A stretch of DNA of 22,443 bases, from the NCBI GenBank assembly GCA_002441465.1, contig DJWE01000101.1, forward strand, positions 268-22,710, given 5' to 3'. A model generated the notes under the pieces. The model ran no database searches, was not told the origin of the DNA, and saw only the letters and a program-made list of their open reading frames with translations. Below are positions 1-6,013 of the stretch, piece by piece; position 1 is the first letter of the stretch; each line of letters begins with the position of its first letter. The translations under genes were made by a program, and so were the position numbers. This DNA is from Propionibacteriaceae bacterium UBA6238 (lineage in GTDB: Bacteria; Actinomycetota; Actinomycetes; Propionibacteriales; Propionibacteriaceae).

Positions 1-635
1 GGGCCTACGACATCGGCTACGGCGGGCTCGACCACGTGCTGGGCAGCGGCCGCAACGTGAACATCCTCGTCCTCGACACCGAGGTGTACTCCAACACCGG
101 CGGACAGGCGTCCAAGGCGAGCCCGCGCGGCGCGACAGCCAAGTTCGCCACCGCGGGCAAGGGCACGCCGAAGAAGGACCTCGGCATGCTCGCTCAGGCC
201 TACGGCAGCGTGTACGTCGCCCAACTCGCGATCGGCGCGAACCAGCAGCAGACGGTCCGCGCGATGCTGGAGGCGCAGGCCTGGCCCGGGCCGTCGGTGC
301 TGATCGCCTACTCGACCTGCATCGCGCACGGCATCGACATGGCGACCTCGATGAGCCACCAGGCGGACGCGGTCGCCAGCGGCTACTGGCCGCTGTACCG
401 GTTCCGCCCCGGCACGGACGGTCGTCCGCTGCATCTGGACAGCAAGCCGCCGACGATCCCGGTGCGGGATTTCATGCTGAATGAGGCTCGCTTCGCCATG
501 TTGGCGAGGCTGAATCCGGCCCGAGCCGAGGAGTTGGCAAAACTCGCACAAGCGGACGCCGACGAACGCTGGCACTATTACTCGCAATTGGCCGGTGTGG
601 AGCGCACCCTGCCGGCGGTCAAGGAGGAACCATGA
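1..635 (+). CDS. nifJ: Pyruvate:ferredoxin (flavodoxin) oxidoreductase, C-terminal part (cut by window edge)
   Basis: The last 210 or so codons of a NifJ-type enzyme, which oxidatively decarboxylates pyruvate to acetyl-CoA and passes electrons to ferredoxin or flavodoxin in the cytoplasm. The reading frame enters at base 3 with AYDIGYGGLDHVL; the split first codon ends in GG, so it may be the Trp usual at this point. The thiamine-diphosphate-binding C-terminal domain is recognisable from LDTEVYSNTGGQ, SKASPRGATAKFA, the KKDLG segment and SVLIAYSTCIAHG, all family hallmarks. The stop overlaps the start of the next gene as ATGA, and an AAGGAGG lies just inside this gene's end for that start, so the two are probably translationally coupled. 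The rest of the protein, including the iron-sulfur domain, lies outside the window. Confidence 0.95.
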   Translation, partial: AYDIGYGGLDHVLGSGRNVNILVLDTEVYSNTGGQASKASPRGATAKFATAGKGTPKKDLGMLAQAYGSVYVAQLAIGANQQQTVRAMLEAQAWPGPSVLIAYSTCIAHGIDMATSMSHQADAVASGYWPLYRFRPGTDGRPLHLDSKPPTIPVRDFMLNEARFAMLARLNPARAEELAKLAQADADERWHYYSQLAGVERTLPAVKEEP

Positions 636-1636
636 GGCCCCAATTGGCTACGACCTACCTCGGGTTGCCGCTGTCGGGTCCATTGATCGTCTCGGCGATA
701 CCCCCGACGGGCCGGATCGAGTCGCTGCTCGAGATGGAGGCGGCCGGCGCGTCCGCGGTCGTGCTGCCGTCCCTGTTCGAGGAGGAGGTGCTCTCCGAGG
801 AGGGCAAGCTGGCCGAGTTGATGTCGGCGGGGGAGGACTTCGCCGAGTTCACCGGTGCTCCGCTGCCCGATCTCGAGCAGCCCGAGTTCGGCGCCGCGCG
901 GTTCGTCCACCTGGTGCGTTCGGCCAAGGAGCAGCTGAAGATCCCGGTGATCGCCAGCCTCAACGCCACCCGTCCGGGTTCGTGGCAGCGCTATGCGAAG
1001 GAGCTCGCCGACGCCGGCGCGGACGCCCTGGAACTGAATCTCTACACGATGGCCGCCGATCCGCGGATCGGCAGCGCCGACATCGAGTTGTCCCACCTGG
1101 CAGCGATCGAGGCGGTCAAGATCGCGGTCGACATCCCGCTCTCGGTGAAGCTGTCGCCGTACTACTCGGCGATGGCGAAGTTCGCGTCCCTGGCCGTGGA
1201 CGCCGGCGCCGACGGGCTGGTGCTGTTCAACCGGTTCTACGCCCCCGACATCGACCTGGAGCGGCTGGCGCTGCTGGCCCGGGCGGACCTGTCCGAGCCC
1301 GACGACCAGCGGATCGTGCTGCGCTGGCTCGGCATCCTGCGTGGGCAGCTGCCGGAGGTGTCGCTGGCGGCCACTTCGGGCGTCCATTCCGGCGCGGAGG
1401 TGATCAAGGCGATGCTGGTGGGCGCCGACGTCGCCTGCACGGCGTCCGCGGTGTTGCGCCGTGGCGCGGACGCGATCACCCTGATGCTGGCCGAGGTTGA
1501 AGCCTGGCTGGCGGCCCACGAGTATGAGAGCGTGGCGCAGTTGCGCGGCTCGATGAGCGCGGCGTCCATGCCCAATGCGTCGGCCTACGAGCGGGTTCAG
1601 TACCAGAACGTCCTGCACTCGGGTAACTACGCCTGA
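632..1636 (+). CDS. Dihydroorotate dehydrogenase-like flavoprotein
   Basis: A 334-residue protein of the dihydroorotate-dehydrogenase-like TIM-barrel group that is often found beside nifJ. The N-terminus (TTYLGLPLSGPLIVSA) and later stretches such as PVIASLNATRPGSW, ALELNLYT, SVKLSPYYS and DGLVLFNRFYAPDID follow the FMN-barrel pattern of PyrD-type enzymes, and the GADVACTASAVLRRG segment fits the C-terminal phosphate-binding turn. The ATG overlaps the nifJ stop (ATGA) and AAGGAGG lies 6 to 12 bases upstream, so the start is well supported. The pairing suggests a redox role tied to pyruvate oxidation rather than pyrimidine synthesis, but the physiological reaction of this subgroup is not established to my knowledge. 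A long perfect hairpin follows the stop. Confidence 0.88.
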   Translation: MRPQLATTYLGLPLSGPLIVSAIPPTGRIESLLEMEAAGASAVVLPSLFEEEVLSEEGKLAELMSAGEDFAEFTGAPLPDLEQPEFGAARFVHLVRSAKEQLKIPVIASLNATRPGSWQRYAKELADAGADALELNLYTMAADPRIGSADIELSHLAAIEAVKIAVDIPLSVKLSPYYSAMAKFASLAVDAGADGLVLFNRFYAPDIDLERLALLARADLSEPDDQRIVLRWLGILRGQLPEVSLAATSGVHSGAEVIKAMLVGADVACTASAVLRRGADAITLMLAEVEAWLAAHEYESVAQLRGSMSAASMPNASAYERVQYQNVLHSGNYA

Positions 1637-1645
1637 CCCGGACCA

Positions 1646-1712
1646 CCCTGGGGACGGTTCCGATCTCGGTCCATCCTCAGCGCGTGGACCGAGATCGGAA
1701 CCGTCCCCAGGG
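1646..1712. repeat. Perfect 28-bp inverted repeat (dispersed palindrome, locus A)
   Basis: Bases 1646-1673 and 1685-1712 are exact reverse complements separated by 11 bases (TCCTCAGCGCG). The core of each arm is the 24-base unit that recurs across the window (starts GGGGACGGTTCC, ends CGGTCCA). The hairpin lies 9 bases after the flavoprotein stop and before the FAD oxidoreductase start. It could act as a transcription terminator or an mRNA 3' stabiliser. It lacks a T-tract. Confidence 0.9.
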
Positions 1713-1745
1713 TTGGGCGGCGCCGGGTAGAAAGGGAGTGTGGAC

Positions 1746-2975
1746 GTGCGCTACCTGATCATCGGCGGTGGACTGGCCGCCGCGAAGGCCGTCGAGGGCA
1801 TCCGGGAGCATGACCCGGACGCCCCGATCACGCTGGTCACCGAGGAGAACCACCTGCCGTACGAGCGTCCGCCGCTGTCGAAGGACGTGCTGCTCGGCAA
1901 GGCGGGGGCGCAGGCGGCCTTCCCGCACCCGCCCGAGTGGTACACCGAGCAGGGCGTCACCTCGATCCTCGGCGATCCCGTGGTCGCTCTCGACCCCACC
2001 GCGCGCACCGCGACACTGCGAGGCGGCACCGGACTGGTCTGGGACCGCGCGCTGCTGGCCACCGGCTCGTCGGTGCGCCCCCTGCGCGTGCCGGGGGCCG
2101 ACCTGCCCGGCATCCACTACCTGCGCACCTTGGACGACTCGCTGAGCCTGCGCGATGGTCTGCGGGAGAGCCGCGACGTGGTGATCGTCGGCGGTGGCTG
2201 GATCGGGCTGGAGGTCGCGGCGGCCGCGCGGGCGAACGACTGCCGGGTGACCCTGATCGAGCCGCAGGCGGTTCCCCTGGAGCGTGTGGTGGGGCCGCAG
2301 ATCGGTGCGTGGTTCGGCGAACTCCACGCGGCACACGGGGTACGGCTGCGGCTCGGCACCGGCGTCGTGGGCTTCACCGGCAGCGACCGGGTGAACGGCG
2401 TGGTCACCGATGGCGACGTGACCGTCCCGGCCGACCTGGTCGTGGTCGGCGTCGGCATCCGGCCGCGCACCGAGCTCGCCGAAGCCGCCGGCGCCGTGGT
2501 CGAGGACGGAGTGGTCACGGACGCGCGGCTGCGGACCAGCCTGGACGGGGTGTGGGCCGCCGGGGACGTGGCTCGCTGGGACAGCGCGCTGTTCGGCCGC
2601 CGGCTGCGGGTCGAGCACTGGGCCAACGCCCACGACGGCGGCCTGGCCGCGGGCCGCTCGATGGCGGGCGCGGACGTCCACTACGACCCGGTGCCATTCT
2701 TCTACTCCGACCAGTACGAGGCCGGCCTGGAGTACGCCGGCTACGTGGCTTCCGACTCCCCGGCCGAGCTGGTGGTGCGGGGTGATCCGCTCAGCGGGGA
2801 GTTCATGGCGTTCTGGACGGAGCCGGCGGGTTCGGGCGTCCGCGTGCTCGCCGGTATGCACGTGAACACCTGGGACACCATGGACGCCGTCCAGTCGCTG
2901 ATCCGAGGCCGGATCGCGGTCGACTCTCGCCGCCTGGCCGACCCGTCCGTCCCGCTGGCCGACCTGGCCGGCTGA
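1746..2975 (+). CDS. FAD-dependent NAD(P)H oxidoreductase, ferredoxin-reductase / AIF-like
   Basis: About 409 residues, a typical length for BphA4/CamA/AIF-like ferredoxin or rubredoxin reductases, which move electrons between NAD(P)H and an iron-sulfur partner using FAD. The N-terminal FAD dinucleotide fold shows GGGLAA (residues 7-12) and the family motif YERPPLSK (about 39-46). A second, NAD(P)-binding fold shows VIVGGGWIGLE (about 146-156). DGVWAAGDVA is the second FAD contact, and VEHWANA plus PFFYSDQYE mark the C-terminal reductase domain. I chose GTG at 1746 because AAAGGGAG (1731-1738) then lies 7 bases away. GTG at 1740, two codons earlier, is the alternative but sits almost on the ribosome site. 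Near nifJ it might recycle ferredoxin, which is inference. A long hairpin separates it from the genes before. Confidence 0.9.
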   Translation: MRYLIIGGGLAAAKAVEGIREHDPDAPITLVTEENHLPYERPPLSKDVLLGKAGAQAAFPHPPEWYTEQGVTSILGDPVVALDPTARTATLRGGTGLVWDRALLATGSSVRPLRVPGADLPGIHYLRTLDDSLSLRDGLRESRDVVIVGGGWIGLEVAAAARANDCRVTLIEPQAVPLERVVGPQIGAWFGELHAAHGVRLRLGTGVVGFTGSDRVNGVVTDGDVTVPADLVVVGVGIRPRTELAEAAGAVVEDGVVTDARLRTSLDGVWAAGDVARWDSALFGRRLRVEHWANAHDGGLAAGRSMAGADVHYDPVPFFYSDQYEAGLEYAGYVASDSPAELVVRGDPLSGEFMAFWTEPAGSGVRVLAGMHVNTWDTMDAVQSLIRGRIAVDSRRLADPSVPLADLAG

Positions 2976-2991
2976 TCGGCCTGGCCCGAAC

Positions 2992-4572
2992 TCACTTGCG
3001 CGCGGTGCCCCACATGGTGCGGACGACGTCGCCGCCGACCCGCATCACCTGATTCCAGAAGGTCGGCGAGCTGAGCACCTTCTCGACACCGGACTTCGGT
3101 GCACGCCGGGACGACGAGGACGTCCGCCGCGGGGCCTGGCGCGCCTCGGACTTCTCCTGCGCGGCCCGCTCCTTCGCCTCCTCGGCGGCCTGCTGCTCCG
3201 CGGCCGCCTTGGCCGCCCCCGCCTCGAGCCGGCGGACCAGCATCTCGTAGGCCGAGTCGCGATTCATCGCCTGGCCGTACTTGGCCTGCATCGCCGAGGC
3301 CGCGATTCCCTTGGTCATCCAGTCCGCCGGCATCGGATCCATCGCCGCCCGAGGCGCCAGCATCCGCGTCCAGGCGACCGGAGTGGGAGCTCCGTCCGGG
3401 TTCAGCACGGTGACGATCGCCTCGCCGATGCCGAGCGCCTGCAGGGTCTCGGCCAGGTCGTACTGGCTGGTCGGGTAGGTCTCGACGGTGGCCTTGAGCG
3501 CCTTCGCGTCCTTCGGGGTGTGGGCGCGCAACTGGTGCTGCACCCGCGAGCCGAGCTGGGCGAGCACGGAGTCGGGTACGTCGGTGGGGGCCTGGGTGAC
3601 GAAGAAGATGCCGATGCCCTTCGACCGGATCAGCCGGACGGTCTGTGTGATCGCGTCCAGGAAGGCCTTGGACGCGCCGTTGAACAGCAGGTGCGCCTCG
3701 TCGAAGAAGAAGACCAGCTTCGGCTTGTCGAGGTCGCCCACCTCGGGGAGGTCGTGGAACAGGTCGGCCAGCACCCACATCAGGAACGTCGAGAAGATCG
3801 CCGGACGGTCGGTCAGATTCGGCAGCTCGAGCAGCGAGATCACGCCTCGCCCGTCCGCCGTGGTTCGGATCAGGTCACGGGTGTCGAACTCGGGCTCGCC
3901 GAAGAACTCGTCCGCGCCCTGGGTCTGCAGGGTGACCAGGGAGCGCAGGATCACGCCGACGGTGGCGCTGGACAGGCCGCCGATCTGCTTCAGCTCAGCC
4001 TTGCCGTCGGCAGAGGTGAGGTATTGCAGCACTTCCCTCAGGTCGGCCAGGTCGAGCAGCGGCAGGCCCTGGGTGTCGGCGTAGTGGAAGACCAGGCCGA
4101 GGCTGGATTCCTGGGTCTCGTTCAGCCCCAGCACTTTCGACAGCAGGATCGGCCCGAAGGAGGAGACGGTGGCGCGCAGCGGAACGCCGGAGCCCTGGCC
4201 GCCGAGGGCGTAGAACTCGGTGGGGCAGCCCTGCGGCTGCCAGTCCTGGCCGATCTTCTGGGTGCGGGCCAGCAGCTTCTCGCTTGCCGTGCCGGGGATC
4301 GCGATGCCGGACAGGTCGCCCTTGATGTCGGCGGCGAACACGCTCACGCCCGCGGCGGAGATCTGCTCGGCGAGGAGTTGCAGGGTGCGGGTCTTGCCCG
4401 TGCCGGTGGCCCCTGCGACCAGACCGTGCCGGTTCAGCATCGACAGTGAGATCCGTACCCGCACGTCCGGATGCGGGTCGCCGTCGGTCATCAGCACACC
4501 CAGGTCGATCGCAGGGGTGTCGAAGGTGTAGCCGTTCTTGATGGTCTCGATCACATCGGACTGCGCGGTCAT
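2992..4572 (-). CDS. HerA-like / DUF853 P-loop ATPase
   Basis: A 526-residue protein of the HerA-FtsK superfamily, DUF853 branch. Walker A is GATGTGKT (residues 54-61) and Walker B is LVFFFDEAHLLF (about 286-297). FAADIKGDLSGIA, SSATVGVILRSL and FFVTQAPTDVPDSVLAQLG are further family hallmarks. The C-terminus has an Ala/Glu-rich, probably helical stretch (AAAEQQAAEEAKERAAQ) and an Arg/Ser-rich basic patch before a final conserved helix. HerA proteins pump or unwind DNA, but the bacterial DUF853 group has no settled function. The start is the ATG at 4572 (MTAQSD). The frame stays open upstream to about 5124, but that part runs through the tandem repeats and the antisense of the riboswitch, so it is not coding. 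No strong ribosome site is seen. The gene runs toward the FAD oxidoreductase; the two stops are 16 bases apart. Confidence 0.9.
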   Translation of the reverse strand: MTAQSDVIETIKNGYTFDTPAIDLGVLMTDGDPHPDVRVRISLSMLNRHGLVAGATGTGKTRTLQLLAEQISAAGVSVFAADIKGDLSGIAIPGTASEKLLARTQKIGQDWQPQGCPTEFYALGGQGSGVPLRATVSSFGPILLSKVLGLNETQESSLGLVFHYADTQGLPLLDLADLREVLQYLTSADGKAELKQIGGLSSATVGVILRSLVTLQTQGADEFFGEPEFDTRDLIRTTADGRGVISLLELPNLTDRPAIFSTFLMWVLADLFHDLPEVGDLDKPKLVFFFDEAHLLFNGASKAFLDAITQTVRLIRSKGIGIFFVTQAPTDVPDSVLAQLGSRVQHQLRAHTPKDAKALKATVETYPTSQYDLAETLQALGIGEAIVTVLNPDGAPTPVAWTRMLAPRAAMDPMPADWMTKGIAASAMQAKYGQAMNRDSAYEMLVRRLEAGAAKAAAEQQAAEEAKERAAQEKSEARQAPRRTSSSSRRAPKSGVEKVLSSPTFWNQVMRVGGDVVRTMWGTARK

Positions 4573-4625
4573 GCGCCCAAGACTGGCACAACACGCTCGT
4601 GGCGGGCATGGATTCTGGTCGCGTC

Positions 4626-4779
4626 CGGACCACCCCGCCCGCCGGACGCAGCGGGGACGGTTCCGAACTCGGTCCACCCCGCCCGCCGGACGCAGCGGGG
4701 ACGGTTCCGAACTCGGACCACCCCGATCGCCGGACGCAGCGGGGACGGTTCCGAATCCGGTCCACCCCGCCCGCCGGAC
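4626..4779. repeat. 44-bp-period tandem repeat array (dispersed palindrome unit, locus B)
   Basis: GCCGGA recurs at 4641, 4685, 4729 and 4773, an exact 44-base period with about 3.5 units. Each full unit holds one copy of the 24-base dispersed sequence (4653-4676, 4697-4720, 4741-4764, all in plus orientation) and a 20-base linker (CCCCGCCCGCCGGACGCAGC) that is nearly constant. The copies differ by single bases (GGTCCA or GGACCA; GAACTC or GAATCC). Constant linkers rule out a CRISPR array. The array fills the region between the divergent HerA-like gene and the thiamine operon promoter. Confidence 0.9.
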
Positions 4780-4781
4780 GG

Positions 4782-4810
4782 TGATCGCCAGGTCCCTGCG
4801 CTGGTAGCCT
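4782..4810 (+). promoter_or_regulatory. Candidate promoter of the thiamine transport operon
   Basis: A TAGCCT at 4805-4810 fits the actinobacterial -10 pattern TAnnnT and would start transcription at about 4817, exactly where the 5' strand of riboswitch stem P1 begins. The matching -35 (TGATCG at 4782, 17-base spacer) is weak. Position relative to the riboswitch is the main support. Confidence 0.4.
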
Positions 4811-4817
4811 TGTCGAT

Positions 4818-4903
4818 CGACAGGGGAGCGCCGCGGGGCGCTGAGAGTGCGGGACGCCGCAGACCCTCGAACCTGATCCGGTTCGCACCGGCGTAGGGAG
4901 TCG
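4818..4903 (+). ncRNA. TPP (THI-box) riboswitch
   Basis: The conserved parts of the thiamine pyrophosphate aptamer are present in order: AGGGGAGC, GCTGAGAGTGCGG, GACCCTCGAACCTGATC, CGGTTCGCACCGGCG and TAGGGAG. The ends CGAC (4818-4821) and GTCG (4900-4903) can pair as stem P1. It precedes a thiBPQ-type operon on the same strand, so binding of thiamine diphosphate should reduce expression of thiamine uptake. The expression platform appears to act on translation (see the hairpin at 4932-4948). Confidence 0.94.
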
Positions 4904-4931
4904 GGATTTCTCCCCGGGGTGGTTCCCGGGC

Positions 4932-4948
4932 CCTCCGAACGATGGAGG
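4932..4948 (+). promoter_or_regulatory. Candidate Shine-Dalgarno-sequestering hairpin of the riboswitch
   Basis: CCTCC (4932-4936) can pair with GGAGG (4944-4948), the ribosome-binding site of the first gene, leaving a 7-base loop. This is the expected form of a translational off-switch below a TPP aptamer in high-GC bacteria. No terminator with a T-tract is seen between aptamer and gene. The pairing is short and was not tested by folding. Confidence 0.45.
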
Positions 4949-4957
4949 AGTCGAAGC

Positions 4958-6013
4958 ATGTCCATTCGCAGATCACTCGTTGCGGTCGCCGCAGCCCTTG
5001 CGCTGGCGGGGTGCGCCGGGCCGACCGCGAGCACCGGCTCGCCCTCGGCTGCGGACACCCCGTCCGCACCTACCGAGAGCAAGACCTTGACGGTGGTGAC
5101 CCACGACTCGTTCGCCCTGGACAAGGCGACGCTCGCGGCGTTCGCGTCCGAGACGGGCTACGAGGTGAAATACGTCTCGCCCGGCGATGTGGGGACGGTG
5201 GTGAATCAGCTGATCCTGACCAAGGACGCCCCGATGGGCGACGTGGTCTACGGCATCGACAACACTTTCGCCGGACGCGCGATCGACGCCGGAATCCTCA
5301 GCCAGTACGCCTCGCCGGACCTGCCGAAGGGCGCGGAGGCCTACGCCGCGGACGGCTCGAACTCGCTGACCCCGATCGACTACGGCGACGTCTGCGTGAA
5401 CGCCGACACGACGTGGTTCACGGACAAGGGCGTCGCGGTCCCGCAGACGCTGGACGATCTGCTCAAGCCCGAGTACAAGGACCTGCTCGTGGTGGAGAAC
5501 CCGGCGACCTCTTCGCCTGGCATGGCGTTCCTGGCCGCCACGGTCGGCGCGAAAGGCGAGGACGGCTACCTCGACTACTGGAAGGCGCTGAAGGCGAACG
5601 GGGTGAAGGTTGCCAAGGGTTGGACCGAGGCCTACACGGTCGCGTTCTCCGGGTCCTCCGGCAAGGGCGACCGTCCGCTGGTGGTGTCGTATTCGTCCTC
5701 TCCGGCCTACGAGCACGCCACCCAGGCGCTGACCCAGACGTGTTTCCGGCAGGTCGAGTACGCCGGGGTGCTGGCCGGAGCGCAGAACGAGGTGGGGGCG
5801 CGGAAGTTCGTCGACTTCCTGCTCTCCAAGGACGTGCAGGCGCAGATTCCCGAGCAGATGTACATGGATCCGGTCGACCCTGACGTGACGTTGCCCGCCG
5901 ACTGGGCGACCTACGCCGCGGTCGTGACGGATCCGATCGAGGTGCCGACCGCCGAACTCGGCGCCAACCGGGACGCCTGGATCAAGGCCTGGACGGCGGC
6001 AGTCATCGGGTGA
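4958..6013 (+). CDS. thiB: Thiamine ABC transporter, substrate-binding lipoprotein
   Basis: A 351-residue extracellular solute-binding lipoprotein. The signal peptide MSIRRSLVAVAAALALAGC ends in a lipobox LAGC with Cys19 as the lipid-bearing residue, followed by a Ser/Thr/Pro-rich linker. The mature part (LTVVTHDSFALDK, GDVVYGIDNTFAGRAID, PIDYGDVCVN, VENPATSSPGMAFLAATVG) follows ThiB of the thiamine transporter. The TPP riboswitch upstream gives strong independent support for thiamine or a phosphate ester as ligand. The ATG at 4958 follows GGAGGAG by 7 bases. The last codons overlap the next gene's GTG start (GTGA). A related precursor as substrate cannot be excluded. Confidence 0.92.
   Translation: MSIRRSLVAVAAALALAGCAGPTASTGSPSAADTPSAPTESKTLTVVTHDSFALDKATLAAFASETGYEVKYVSPGDVGTVVNQLILTKDAPMGDVVYGIDNTFAGRAIDAGILSQYASPDLPKGAEAYAADGSNSLTPIDYGDVCVNADTTWFTDKGVAVPQTLDDLLKPEYKDLLVVENPATSSPGMAFLAATVGAKGEDGYLDYWKALKANGVKVAKGWTEAYTVAFSGSSGKGDRPLVVSYSSSPAYEHATQALTQTCFRQVEYAGVLAGAQNEVGARKFVDFLLSKDVQAQIPEQMYMDPVDPDVTLPADWATYAAVVTDPIEVPTAELGANRDAWIKAWTAAVIG

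Noticed and set aside
578..1618. A 346-codon open frame antisense to the DHOD-like gene
   Set aside because: The sense strand has a clear family match and a good ribosome site; the antisense product is Arg/Gln/His-rich and unrecognisable.
4626..4779. CRISPR-like periodic repeats
   Set aside because: The 20-base segments between the repeated 24-base units are nearly identical to each other, so there are no unique spacers, and no cas gene is present. It is an ordinary tandem repeat.
4573..5124. N-terminal extension of the HerA-like protein by 184 residues
   Set aside because: The added part reads through the tandem repeats and the antisense strand of the TPP riboswitch and gives low-complexity, repeated peptide. 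The protein family starts near the ATG at 4572.
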